In this document: one piece after another, positions 1 through 8,119 of the stretch
Numbering within the stretch: position 1 is the first letter of the stretch
Layout of the letters: each line of letters opens with the position of its first letter
Translations under genes and position numbers: made by a program
NCBI RefSeq assembly: GCF_003730275.1
Contig: NZ_QTTA01000010.1
Coordinates: 372,001-436,000 of the forward strand
Source: Brevundimonas halotolerans
GTDB taxonomy: Bacteria > Pseudomonadota > Alphaproteobacteria > Caulobacterales > Caulobacteraceae
DNA length: 64,000 bases
Reading direction: 5' to 3'
Notes under the pieces: generated by a model
What the model was told of the DNA's origin: nothing
Databases searched by the model: none
What the model saw: the letters and a program-made list of their open reading frames with translations, nothing else

Positions 1-358
1 GGCCCAGGGGGTCACGGGCCATCCAGCTGTCGCCGATCTCGGCCTCGACGATGTCGCTGCAGAAGCGGGGCAGCATGAATCCGGGCCGGATGCGGGTCAG
101 GCACACCTTGTTGCGGTCGACCTGCCAGCGCGCGGTAATGCGGGTGCCGTCGGAGAAGCGGCCCTCATAGCTGCCGTCCCGATTGAACCAGTGCTTGACC
201 CAGCCGCCGTCGGGATAGTGGGACATGACCGTATTGTCGAAGGCCACAGCCATGAACGGCGGCACATCGCCGGCGCGGGTATCGCCCGCCTGCAGACCCG
301 TGCCGGACCCCAACACCAGACCCATGGCCATCACGGCCAGCAAAAGCGGCTTGCGCAT
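1..358 (-). CDS. Exported protein of unknown function (3' end outside window)
   Basis: This is the N-terminal 119 residues of a protein that runs off the left edge of the window. It begins with a typical Sec signal peptide: MRKPLL, a hydrophobic stretch, then a small-residue region around residue 22. The visible mature part is polar, with aromatic and glycine-rich turns (HYPDGGW, DGSYEGRF) and two cysteines that could pair. That pattern suggests a small periplasmic beta-rich domain. I do not recognise the family. The start was chosen because the signal peptide begins exactly at this ATG. It is divergent from the helicase gene. It could be a lipocalin-like or DUF protein, but nothing visible fixes a function. 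Confidence 0.6.
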   Translation of the reverse strand, partial: MRKPLLLAVMAMGLVLGSGTGLQAGDTRAGDVPPFMAVAFDNTVMSHYPDGGWVKHWFNRDGSYEGRFSDGTRITARWQVDRNKVCLTRIRPGFMLPRFCSDIVEAEIGDSWMARDPLG

Positions 359-443
359 GCGCGGCCCCCCTCCCCTTCCAATCTCCCGGGGCGGACTATT
401 AACGATCTGTTAGGTTTTGCAAGACCGCCGGCCGGTCAAATAC

Positions 444-471
444 TTGACTTCGACGTGTGGATATCTATATC
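444..471 (+). promoter_or_regulatory. Possible sigma-70 type promoter for the helicase gene
   Basis: TTGACT (444-449) and TATATC (466-471) are separated by 16 bases, inside an otherwise GC-rich intergenic region. They lie about 125 bases before the helicase start, so the transcript would have a leader of roughly 120 bases. Such a leader is common for DEAD-box helicase genes with cold or self-regulation. The call rests on motif match only. Confidence 0.35.
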
Positions 472-597
472 CGGCCCTCGTGCTCGGGACAGGAACGGCA
501 ACGGGGCCGCCCGCACGCCCAGAGGGGCGGTTTCGTGCACAGTCGGCTCCACACGGGGGCCCGCTCTTTCTCCTGTTCCCGAACATACAAGGTTTGA

Positions 598-2181
598 ATG
601 ACCGACTTTTCCCAGCTGGGCCTTTCGCCCACGACGCTGCAGGCCGTAATCGATACCGGCTACACCTCCGCCACCCCTATCCAGGCCCAGGCCATTCCGG
701 TCGCCCTCGCCGGGCGCGATGTTCTGGGGATTGCCCAGACCGGTACGGGCAAGACCGCCGCCTTTACCCTGCCGCTGGTCGAGCGGCTGGCGTCGGGCCG
801 GGCCAAGGCCCGGATGCCGCGCGCCCTGGTGCTGGCGCCGACCCGCGAGCTCGCGGACCAGGTGGCCGAGAGCTTTGCCAAATACGCCAAGGGCACCAAG
901 CTGAACTGGGTGCTGCTGATCGGCGGCGTGTCGATGGGCGACCAGGTCGCGGCCCTGAACAAGGGCGTGGATGTGCTGATTGCCACGCCCGGTCGCCTGC
1001 TGGACCTGTTTGACCGCGGCAAGATGCTGCTGACCGGCGTCGAGATCATGGTCGTCGACGAAGCCGACCGCATGCTGGACATGGGCTTCATCCCGGACAT
1101 CGAGAAAATCTTCAAGCTGACGCCGCCCAAGCGCCAGACGCTGTTCTTCTCGGCCACCATGCCGCCCGAGATCACCCGGCTGACCACCCAGTTCCTGAAA
1201 GACCCGACCCGGATCGAGGCCTCGCGCCCCGCCATGACGGCCGAGACCATCACCCAGTATCTGGTGCGTATTCCGGGCTCTGACCCCAAGCTGAAGCGCG
1301 AGGCGCTGCGCGCGCTGGTCGGCCGCGATGACGTCAAGAACGGCATCGTCTTCTGCAATCGCAAGTCGGAAGTGAACGTCGTCGCCAAGTCGCTGAAGCA
1401 ACACGGCTTTGACGCTTCGCCGATCCATGGCGATCTGGACCAGAGCCTGCGCACCAAGACGCTGGCCGACTTCCGCTCGGGTGCGCTGAAGATCCTGGTG
1501 GCCTCGGACGTGGCCGCGCGCGGTCTGGACATTCCCGACGTCAGCCATGTGTTCAACTATGACGTCGCGCACAATGCCGACGACTATGTGCACCGCATCG
1601 GCCGCACGGGGCGTGCCGGCAAGACCGGCCAGACCTTCATGATCGTGACGCCGTCGGATGACCGCTCGCTCGACAAGGTGCTGAAGCTGATCAAGATGAC
1701 GCCGGAAGAGCTGACGCTGGACCTGTCTTCGGGCGGCAAGGCCCGTCCGGCGAAGACGGAATCGGCGAAGGCCGCTGATGAGGGCGCCGCTGTAGAAAAG
1801 CCCACTCGGTCGCGTCGTCAGGCCAGCCCTGCCGTTGCTGAAGAGACCTCCGGCGAGGCCCCTGCCCACCGGTCGCGGTCGCGTCGCAAGCCCCTGAGCG
1901 AAACGGCCGAGGTGGAGACGGAAACGGCTCCGGTCGAGGTCCGGCCTGTCGACCAGCCGATTGAGGCACCGAAGCCGGAAGCCGCCGATGCCGAACCCCG
2001 CAAGCGCTCGCGCTCACGTGGTGGACGGGGTCGCAAGTCTGATGGTGCGCCGGAGGCCCGAAGCGACACGAACGCTCGCAAGGACAACGACGCCCGTAAG
2101 GACTCCGCGCCGATCAAGGCGTCGGACAGTTCGGCCTTCGGCAATGACGGCGTGCCCGCCTTCCTGCGGCGTCCCATCTGA
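598..2181 (+). CDS. rhlE: DEAD-box ATP-dependent RNA helicase, RhlE type
   Basis: This is a 527-residue DEAD-box helicase that unwinds short RNA duplexes in ribosome assembly or RNA decay. All core motifs are visible: motif I AQTGTGKT (46-53), PTRELA (81-86), TPGR (about 130-133), VDEAD (153-157), SAT (185-187) and HRIGRTGR (332-339). After about residue 385 the protein becomes a long low-complexity tail rich in Arg, Lys, Glu, Ala and Pro with RSRS and RGGRGR clusters. Such tails bind RNA or degradosome partners such as RNase E, which lies about 22 kb away. The start follows a roughly 240-base leader. The RhlE class is inferred from overall layout; RhlB or SrmB are less likely. Confidence 0.9.
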   Translation: MTDFSQLGLSPTTLQAVIDTGYTSATPIQAQAIPVALAGRDVLGIAQTGTGKTAAFTLPLVERLASGRAKARMPRALVLAPTRELADQVAESFAKYAKGTKLNWVLLIGGVSMGDQVAALNKGVDVLIATPGRLLDLFDRGKMLLTGVEIMVVDEADRMLDMGFIPDIEKIFKLTPPKRQTLFFSATMPPEITRLTTQFLKDPTRIEASRPAMTAETITQYLVRIPGSDPKLKREALRALVGRDDVKNGIVFCNRKSEVNVVAKSLKQHGFDASPIHGDLDQSLRTKTLADFRSGALKILVASDVAARGLDIPDVSHVFNYDVAHNADDYVHRIGRTGRAGKTGQTFMIVTPSDDRSLDKVLKLIKMTPEELTLDLSSGGKARPAKTESAKAADEGAAVEKPTRSRRQASPAVAEETSGEAPAHRSRSRRKPLSETAEVETETAPVEVRPVDQPIEAPKPEAADAEPRKRSRSRGGRGRKSDGAPEARSDTNARKDNDARKDSAPIKASDSSAFGNDGVPAFLRRPI

Positions 2182-2226
2182 CGTCGGGCTTGATCCCCCT
2201 CACGAATCCCGGTTCTTCGACCCCGC

Positions 2227-2241
2227 TTAACCCGCTGTTAC
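2227..2241 (+). promoter_or_regulatory. CtrA-like box upstream of the diguanylate cyclase
   Basis: The sequence reads TTAA-CCCGCTG-TTAC, one mismatch from the CtrA half-site pair TTAA-N7-TTAA. It sits 67 to 81 bases before the GGEEF gene start, where it could overlap a -35 region. CtrA is the cell-cycle master regulator of Caulobacterales. Control of this gene by CtrA is inference. Confidence 0.4.
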
Positions 2242-2307
2242 GCTTCGGCGGTTAGGCTTTTTAGCGTCGATCCAGAACGGGTCGGGGTACCCGGGGGGAC
2301 AGGACGC

Positions 2308-3363
2308 ATGACGGAAAAGGTCGACACCACCGTTCGGGGGCCGGAAGCCTATGGCCTGGCCCGGCGCGTGCTGGACGACATGGAAGCGGCCGGCGTCTGG
2401 CCGACCCCCGTCAACTTCGAGCTGTGGCTGCACTATGTCGGCGATCCGGAGGGCGCGCTGGGCCGCGAAATCCGGCGCATCCTGGCAACCAAGGAGCCCT
2501 TTTCGGAGTCGACCTCGGAGATGCTGGCCTCGGAATATCTGCCGCGCGGCCGCCTGAGCGAGGAAATCCGCGATGCGGGGCGCCTGCTGGACAAGGAACT
2601 GTCCTCGGTCGCCAGCACCATCGCCAATACCCACAAGGCGCAGGCCGAGTACGGCGCCACCCTGGCCGACGCCTCCGGCAAGATGGACGGGGTCGAAAAC
2701 GCCGAGAGCCTGAAATCACTGGTCAGCACGCTGGCCGACGCGACCCACAAGGCGCAGACCCAGAACAGCACGCTGGAAAAGAAGCTGGAAAGCTCGACCC
2801 GCGAAGTGGCCAAGCTGCGCGAGCACCTGGAGCAGGTGCGGCGCGATGCCATGACCGACGCCCTGACCAATCTGGCCAATCGCAAGGCCTTTGACGAACA
2901 TCTCGAAGGCTCGGTCGACGCGGCCCATGCAAACGGCAAGGCCCTGACGCTGGCGGTCATCGACATCGACCATTTCAAACGCTTCAACGACACTTGGGGT
3001 CATCAGACCGGCGACCAGGTGCTGCGCTATGTGGCCAGTGTGCTGGGCCGGACGGCCAAGTCACCGCGCCTCGCCGCCCGCTATGGCGGGGAAGAGTTCG
3101 CCATCATCTTCCCCGACGAGAACACTGCGGCCGTCGAGAAGGCGCTGAACGGGGTGCTCAAGGAAATCTCGTCGCGCGCCCTGCGGCGCCGGTCGACGAA
3201 TGACGAGCTGGGGGCGGTGACCATTTCGGCCGGCTTTGCCCGCCTGCGTCCCGAAGAGACCGCCGCCTGCCTGCTGGAGCGGGCCGATGCGGCCCTCTAT
3301 GCCTCCAAGCGAGGCGGCCGGAACCGGGTGACCAACGCGGACCAGCTTGAACAGGCTGCCTGA
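2308..3363 (+). CDS. dgcB: Diguanylate cyclase with N-terminal coiled coil, DgcB-like
   Basis: This cytoplasmic enzyme of 351 residues makes cyclic di-GMP from two GTP. The N-terminal 100 residues are a helical region without a membrane segment. A coiled coil covers roughly 100-180 and the GGDEF domain 180-345. DALTNLANR (184-192), the metal-site stretch DIDHFKRFND (219-228) and the active-site loop GGEEF (260-264) are intact. The product-inhibition I-site, usually RxxD five residues before GGEEF, reads KxxR (K251, R254), so allosteric feedback is probably lost. Overall architecture and location near suf recall Caulobacter DgcB, and the symbol rests on that recollection. A CtrA-like box lies upstream. 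The acyltransferase gene overlaps its 3' end, suggesting co-transcription. Confidence 0.9.
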   Translation: MTEKVDTTVRGPEAYGLARRVLDDMEAAGVWPTPVNFELWLHYVGDPEGALGREIRRILATKEPFSESTSEMLASEYLPRGRLSEEIRDAGRLLDKELSSVASTIANTHKAQAEYGATLADASGKMDGVENAESLKSLVSTLADATHKAQTQNSTLEKKLESSTREVAKLREHLEQVRRDAMTDALTNLANRKAFDEHLEGSVDAAHANGKALTLAVIDIDHFKRFNDTWGHQTGDQVLRYVASVLGRTAKSPRLAARYGGEEFAIIFPDENTAAVEKALNGVLKEISSRALRRRSTNDELGAVTISAGFARLRPEETAACLLERADAALYASKRGGRNRVTNADQLEQAA

Positions 3364-4177
3364 TATTCCCGCCGAGGGGCGCCTCGCCCCGTTCAGCCGC
3401 CCGCGCAGCCTCGCCTTCGCGGCGGCCTATTGGACCCTGTCGATCGTCTATTGCCTCGCCGCCGTGATCGCAGCCGTGCTGCCGGGGCGCAAGGCGACCG
3501 GCTGGATCATCCGGCGCTATGTGCGGCGCATGGTGCAGGCCATGCGGCTGCTGGCCGGGATCCGAACCGAGGTGCGCGGGCGTGAGCGCCTGCCCGACGG
3601 CGGCTTTATCGTTGCGGCCAAACACCAGAGCTGGGGAGACGGCTATACGGTCTATGACCAGTTTCCGGACCTGGCCTTCGTCACCGGCGACCACCTCGAG
3701 AAATTCCCGCTGATGAGTACGGTGCTGCGCAAGCTGGGCGCCATTGTGGTCAACAACTGCGGCGGCCACGAAGCGCGGGCGGCGCTGAAGCGTCGGGCGG
3801 CGGACGCCCACGCCGAGGGGCGCCGGATCCTGATCTATCCCGAGGGCAATCTGGCCAAGGTCGGGGAGAAATTCCGCTATCGCAGCGGCGTCTGGCATAT
3901 GTACCGCGACTTCGACATGCCGGTCGTACCGGTGGCGACCAATCTGGGCCTGTTCTGGCCGCAGGAGCAGTTCCTGAAACACCCGGGGACAGCGACGATC
4001 GAATTTCTTGAGCCCCTGCCGACCGGTCTGGGCAAGGAGGAATTCATGGCCGGGCTGGAAGCGGCGATCGAGGGCCGCACCGCAGAACTGGTCGCCGAAG
4101 CAACCGGTCAGCCGGTCACGCCTGCCGTACAGGTGCCGACCCCGGATGAGTTACGCAAGGCCGCTCAGGCGTCCTGA
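3347..4177 (+). CDS. 1-acyl-glycerol-3-phosphate acyltransferase family (PlsC-like)
   Basis: This is a 276-residue inner-membrane acyltransferase of the PlsC family, expected to transfer an acyl chain to a lysophospholipid such as lysophosphatidate. A hydrophobic segment lies at about 22-45. The catalytic HX4D motif is present as KHQSWGD (H93, D98), and YPEGN (164-168) is a variant of the EGTR substrate-binding motif. The start is a TTG inside the end of the diguanylate cyclase gene, a 17-base overlap; no ATG or GTG gives a full membrane segment. The 3' end overlaps sufA by 13 bases from the opposite strand. A role in another acylated lipid is possible. Confidence 0.82.
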   Translation: MNRLPDIPAEGRLAPFSRPRSLAFAAAYWTLSIVYCLAAVIAAVLPGRKATGWIIRRYVRRMVQAMRLLAGIRTEVRGRERLPDGGFIVAAKHQSWGDGYTVYDQFPDLAFVTGDHLEKFPLMSTVLRKLGAIVVNNCGGHEARAALKRRAADAHAEGRRILIYPEGNLAKVGEKFRYRSGVWHMYRDFDMPVVPVATNLGLFWPQEQFLKHPGTATIEFLEPLPTGLGKEEFMAGLEAAIEGRTAELVAEATGQPVTPAVQVPTPDELRKAAQAS

Positions 4178-4557
4178 GCCACCGGGGTGATGGTGACGCT
4201 CTCGCCGCAGCCGCAGGCGTCGGTCTGGTTCGGATTGCGAAACACGAATTTCGAAGCCAGGTCGGTGACCTGAAAGTCGATCTCGCTGCCGATCAGGAAC
4301 AGGATGGCCTTGGGGTCGATCAGCACTTTCGCCCCCATGTCTTCCACCACCTCGTCCAGCGGCTCGACGCGTTCGGCGTACTCAACGGTATATTCCTGAC
4401 CCGCGCAGCCGCCGTTCTTGACGCCGATGCGCAGACCCGCGCACGGGCCCGAGGCCGCCTCGGTCAGCTGGCGGATGCGGGCGGCGGCGGCCTCGGTCAG
4501 GCGAACGGCCTGGGGGCGCGGACGGCGGGCGGGGCGTGTGGCGGTCAGATCGGTCAT
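4165..4557 (-). CDS. sufA: Fe-S cluster assembly scaffold/carrier, SufA/IscA (HesB) family
   Basis: This is a 130-residue A-type carrier that takes Fe-S clusters from the SufBCD scaffold to client enzymes. The three family cysteines are present: C51 in NGGCAGQ and C115 and C117 in the CGCG tail motif. It is the last gene of the minus-strand suf operon, 4 bases after sufT. The chosen ATG gives a short basic leader before the conserved VRLTEAAA start. An upstream in-frame ATG exists but would overlap sufT further. Its 3' end overlaps the acyltransferase gene tail to tail. Confidence 0.93.
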   Translation of the reverse strand: MTDLTATRPARRPRPQAVRLTEAAAARIRQLTEAASGPCAGLRIGVKNGGCAGQEYTVEYAERVEPLDEVVEDMGAKVLIDPKAILFLIGSEIDFQVTDLASKFVFRNPNQTDACGCGESVTITPVAQDA

Positions 4558-4561
4558 GGGC

Positions 4562-4948
4562 CTAGAACATATTGAGGGCCAGTTTGGCCTCATCGCTCAT
4601 CTTGGAGGGATCCCACGGCGGGTCGAACACAAGATTGGCCCTGGCCGAGCGAATGCCCTCGACCGTCATGACAGCGTCCTCGACCCAGCCGGGCATTTCT
4701 CCGGCGACGGGACAGCCGGGCGCGGTCAGGGTCATTTCGACCAGCACGTCCTTGTCATCGGAAACGTCGACCTTGTAGATCAGGCCCAGCTCATAGATGT
4801 CGACCGGGATTTCCGGGTCGAACACGGTCTTCAGCGCCGTGACCAGATCGTCGGTCAGGCGGTCGAGCTCGGCCTGGCTGAGGGCGCTCTTTTGCGGGGC
4901 GTCCCAGCTCTCGGCGAAATCGGCGCTTTTGGTGATGGCGTCGTCCAT
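4562..4948 (-). CDS. sufT: SufT, MIP18/DUF59 family Fe-S assembly protein
   Basis: This 128-residue protein has the DUF59 (MIP18) fold. Family members help mature Fe-S proteins in the cytosol, often encoded within suf operons. Visible family marks are the FDPEIPVDIYELGL stretch (about 43-56) and TAPGCPVAG (about 76-84), which holds the conserved cysteine. The first 30 residues are a variable polar extension. It starts 2 bases after the sufS stop and ends 4 bases before sufA, so translation is probably coupled. It acts as an accessory factor, since the scaffold itself is SufBCD. Confidence 0.92.
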   Translation of the reverse strand: MDDAITKSADFAESWDAPQKSALSQAELDRLTDDLVTALKTVFDPEIPVDIYELGLIYKVDVSDDKDVLVEMTLTAPGCPVAGEMPGWVEDAVMTVEGIRSARANLVFDPPWDPSKMSDEAKLALNMF

Positions 4949-4950
4949 GA

Positions 4951-6333
4951 CTAAACGAAAAATTCCCTGGCCTTGATGAGAGCGGCGGCGAAGGCGTCGG
5001 CGTCCTCCACTGTATTATATAGGGCGAAACTGGCCCGCGTGCTTGAGGTCAGGCCAAATCGGGTGGCCAGCGGCTCGGCGCAGTGCAGACCGGCGCGCAC
5101 CGCCACGCCATAGCGGTCCATGATCTGGGCGATGTCGTGGGCGTGGGCGCCGTCGACGGTGAAAGTGAAGATGGCCCCCTTGCCGGGCGCCGTGCCGATC
5201 TCGGTCAGCCAGTTGAGGCCCGACAGGCGCTCGCGCACCCGCTCCAGCAATGCAGCCTCATGCGCCTGGACCGCTGCCCGGTCGTAGGTGGAGTACCACG
5301 TCAGGGCGGCCCCCAGACCGATGGCCTCGAGGATCGGCGGGGTGCCGGCCTCGAACCGCTGGGGCGGCTTTGCATAGGTGACGCGGTCCTCGCTGACCGA
5401 CTGGATCATCTCGCCCCCGCCCTGATACGGCGGCAGGGACTCCAGCGCTTCGGCGGTGCCATAGAGGGCACCGATGGCGGTCGGGCCGAACAGTTTGTGG
5501 CCGGTCAGGACATACCAGTCGCAGCCCATGGCCTGAACGTCCGGGTCGGCATGGACCGCACCCTGACAGCCGTCGACCAGCACCCGGGCCCCGGCGGCGT
5601 GCGCCAGACGGACGATGTCGGCCACCGGATTGAGGGTGCCCAGCACATTGGACATATGGGTGACGGCGACGACCCTGGTCTTCGGGCCCAGCAGCTCGGC
5701 ATAGGCCTCCATGTCGAGGGTGCCGTCGTCCTTGACCGGGATCCACTTCAGCACCGCGCCATGGCGCTCGCGCAGCATGTGCCAGGGCACGATGTTGGAG
5801 TGGTGCTCCATCTGGCTGACGAGGATCTCGTCGCCGGGCTGGAGGGACTGGCCAACACCGGCGGCGACCAGATTGATCGCCTCGGTGCCGCCCCGGGTCC
5901 ACACGATCTGGTCGGCGGAAGTAGCATTCAGATAGCGGGCGACGGTCTCGCGGGCGGCCTCGAAGGCCTCGGTCGTTTCATTGGCCAGGGTGTGCAGGCC
6001 GCGGTGGACATTGGCATAGCTACCCTCCATCGCCGCCGTCAGGGCGTCGATCACCGCGCGCGGCTTTTGCGCCGAGGCGGCCGAGTCCAGATAGACCAGC
6101 GGCTTGCCGTTCACCTGCCGCGACAGGATCGGGAACTGGGCCCGGACGGCGTGGACGTCGAAGTCTACTGATCCTCCCCTGCTTGCGGGGGAGGGGGACC
6201 GCGAAGCGGTGGTGGGGGCGGACCCAGCGGCGGCGTTTGAAGTCGCCCCCTCCACCGCCGTTCCGGCGGTCCCCCTCCCCCGTTCCGCTGCGCTACCCGG
6301 GGGAGGAGCTATCACGAGCTTTCCATCAGCCAT
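4951..6333 (-). CDS. sufS: Group II cysteine desulfurase SufS with inserted N-terminal segment
   Basis: This PLP enzyme takes sulfur from cysteine and feeds it to SufBCD. It has 460 residues against about 405 in most SufS proteins. The conserved part begins only at about residue 57 (VDFDVHAV). The PLP lysine is K280 in TGHKLFG and the persulfide cysteine is C418 in GLHCAEP. Residues about 8-55 are low-complexity Ala, Gly, Pro, Ser and Thr, encoded by a palindromic repeat (6173-6306) that fits in frame. The start ATG overlaps the end of sufD by 22 bases and has AGGAGG at 6341-6346, seven bases upstream. No start codon lies between the element and the conserved domain, so the segment is probably translated. 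Confidence 0.92.
   Translation of the reverse strand: MADGKLVIAPPPGSAAERGRGTAGTAVEGATSNAAAGSAPTTASRSPSPASRGGSVDFDVHAVRAQFPILSRQVNGKPLVYLDSAASAQKPRAVIDALTAAMEGSYANVHRGLHTLANETTEAFEAARETVARYLNATSADQIVWTRGGTEAINLVAAGVGQSLQPGDEILVSQMEHHSNIVPWHMLRERHGAVLKWIPVKDDGTLDMEAYAELLGPKTRVVAVTHMSNVLGTLNPVADIVRLAHAAGARVLVDGCQGAVHADPDVQAMGCDWYVLTGHKLFGPTAIGALYGTAEALESLPPYQGGGEMIQSVSEDRVTYAKPPQRFEAGTPPILEAIGLGAALTWYSTYDRAAVQAHEAALLERVRERLSGLNWLTEIGTAPGKGAIFTFTVDGAHAHDIAQIMDRYGVAVRAGLHCAEPLATRFGLTSSTRASFALYNTVEDADAFAAALIKAREFFV
6173..6306. repeat. Palindromic repeat element inserted in frame in sufS
   Basis: This is a GC-rich element with nested inverted repeats. Perfect 16-base arms lie at 6187-6202 and 6266-6281, a smaller hairpin ACCGC-GAA-GCGGT sits inside, and the ends read CCTCCCC and GGGGAGG. 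It resembles the intergenic palindromic repeats common in Caulobacterales genomes, but here it lies inside a gene. It adds about 45-48 codons to sufS without a stop. Confidence 0.75.
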
Positions 6334-7373
6334 GTGCGGACCTCCTCTCGCGCACCCTCGTGCTCGATGCGGTCGACGACCTCGAACAGGAAGGCGCGGG
6401 TCAGAAGCGCCCTCGCCTCCTCCGCCGACAGGCCGCGCTGCTGCATGTAGAACAGGGCGCTTTCGTCCAGATTACCGACCGTATTGCCGTGGGCGCACTG
6501 GACGTCGTCGGCATAGATGATCAGCTCGGGCTTGGCATCGACCTCACCCCGGTCTGAAAGGATCAGGGCGTGATGACCCATGCGGGCATCGGTGCCGTCG
6601 GCCCCGCGCTCGACCACGATCTTGCCCTGAAAGACGCCGCGCGCCGTGTCGCGCACCACGCCCTTGATCAGCTGCGAGGTCTGGCCGTCGGGCCCGGCGT
6701 GGGTGACGATGCTGGTCAGGTCGGCATGGCGATCCCCGGTCAGGGCATAGAGGCCGTCGGCACGAACGGTCGCGCCGTGACCGGGGTGGGTCACGTTCGT
6801 TTCGAAACGTTGGAGTTTCGCGCCCGTGGTCAGGATGGTTTGATTGAACTCCGAACCCTCGCTCAACGTCACATCAGCACGGGAAATAGAGATGGCTTCG
6901 GCGGTGTCATCGGCCAGAACGATCCGGTCAAGACGACCGCCTTCGAGGACAACGAAGTTGATCGCAGCGTTGGCGATATATGCGCCTGCCCGGCCCTCAT
7001 AGCTTTCAAGCAGCACGACATGATCATTTGGGCCGACTGTGTAGCCCAACGACGCCTGCCAACCACCAAAGGCGCTATCACTCACGAAGCGAATGGCATC
7101 TAGCAAGGGAGCATCAGGACGGACCGTCAGTCCCTTCCTGCCAAATCCCTTCAGTAAATTGTCGCCTTCATGGGTCCGACCGTTGCCAAAAGTCTGGTAT
7201 TCATTGGTGCAGAGCGCCCGGAACGGCCCGCCGTCGACCTCCACATCGATACGCTCCGCCGCAGCAGGCACCTCCCGAAGGTATCGGCGTACATCAGTGT
7301 ACTTCCACTGCTCGACCCGCCGTGACGGGAAGCTGGAGACGTCGTTCAGGTCGATCCGGGTAGCGAGGTTCAA
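6312..7373 (-). CDS. sufD: Fe-S assembly scaffold subunit SufD
   Basis: This 353-residue protein is the partner of SufB in the SufBC2D scaffold on which clusters are built. The C-terminal half carries the SufB/SufD beta-helix and the conserved end region CAHGNTVGNLDE, YMQQRGL and EARALLTRAF. The last of these is shared with SufB in this operon. The N-terminal half is variable, as in the family. It overlaps sufC by 4 bases (ATGA) and sufS by 22. Codon use changes along the gene: the first half (about 6830-7373) has many A/T-ending codons unlike the neighbours. Recombination with another lineage is one explanation. Confidence 0.93.
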   Translation of the reverse strand: MNLATRIDLNDVSSFPSRRVEQWKYTDVRRYLREVPAAAERIDVEVDGGPFRALCTNEYQTFGNGRTHEGDNLLKGFGRKGLTVRPDAPLLDAIRFVSDSAFGGWQASLGYTVGPNDHVVLLESYEGRAGAYIANAAINFVVLEGGRLDRIVLADDTAEAISISRADVTLSEGSEFNQTILTTGAKLQRFETNVTHPGHGATVRADGLYALTGDRHADLTSIVTHAGPDGQTSQLIKGVVRDTARGVFQGKIVVERGADGTDARMGHHALILSDRGEVDAKPELIIYADDVQCAHGNTVGNLDESALFYMQQRGLSAEEARALLTRAFLFEVVDRIEHEGAREEVRTWLMESS

Positions 7374-8119
7374 GCCGCCACCGGAAGGTATTTGTCATAC
7401 CCTTCCGCCTCGAGCTGGTGCGCCAGCTCCGGGCCGCCCGAGGCGACGATCTTGCCAGCGGCCAGCACATGCACCTTGTCCGGTTTGATGTAGTCCAGCA
7501 GGCGTTGATAGTGGGTGATGACCAGCATGGACCGCTCGGGTCCGCGCAGGGCGTTCACGCCGTCGGCGACGATCCGCAGGGCGTCGATGTCGAGGCCGGA
7601 GTCCGTCTCGTCGAGGATCAGCAGAGACGGCTCCAGCAGGGCCATCTGCAGGATCTCCATCCGCTTCTTCTCGCCGCCCGAGAAGCCGACATTCAGGGGC
7701 CGCTTCAGCATGTCGAAGTCCATCTTCAGGGCTTTCGACGCGGCCTTGACCTGCTTCAGGAACTCGGGCGCGGAGACCTCGGCCTCACCGCGCGCGCGCT
7801 TCTGGGCATTCAGCGCCGTGCGCACGAAAGTCAGGGCCGGAACGCCGGGGATCTCGATCGGATACTGGAACGACAGGAACACGCCCTTCGCCGCCCGCTC
7901 GGCCGGGTCGAGACCCAGCAGGTCCTCGCCGCGCCAGGTGACGGTGCCCTCGGTCGCCTCATAGCCGGGACGTCCCGAAACGGCATAGCCGAGCGTCGAC
8001 TTGCCCGCGCCATTGGGGCCCATGATGGCATGGACCTCGCCCGCCGGGACGTCGAGCGTCAGGCCCTTGAGGATGGGGGTGTCGGCGACAGAGACGTGGA
8101 AGTTGGAAATGGAGAGCAT
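7370..8119 (-). CDS. sufC: Fe-S assembly ATPase SufC
   Basis: This cytoplasmic ABC-type ATPase of 249 residues drives the SufBCD scaffold. Walker A is GPNGAGKST (34-42), the signature is FSGGEKK (146-152), and Walker B is LLILDE (166-171). A conserved FQYPIEIPG segment lies at 84-92. Its start follows directly after the toxin gene stop. A second, broken copy of its first 37 codons lies about 720 bases upstream (8682-8837). This intact copy therefore appears to be the functional one, separated from sufB by inserted genes. Confidence 0.96.
   Translation of the reverse strand: MLSISNFHVSVADTPILKGLTLDVPAGEVHAIMGPNGAGKSTLGYAVSGRPGYEATEGTVTWRGEDLLGLDPAERAAKGVFLSFQYPIEIPGVPALTFVRTALNAQKRARGEAEVSAPEFLKQVKAASKALKMDFDMLKRPLNVGFSGGEKKRMEILQMALLEPSLLILDETDSGLDIDALRIVADGVNALRGPERSMLVITHYQRLLDYIKPDKVHVLAAGKIVASGGPELAHQLEAEGYDKYLPVAA

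Noticed and set aside
6180-6333. The SufS N-terminal extension as a targeting or signal peptide
   Set aside because: It lacks a hydrophobic core and is fully explained by a palindromic DNA element.
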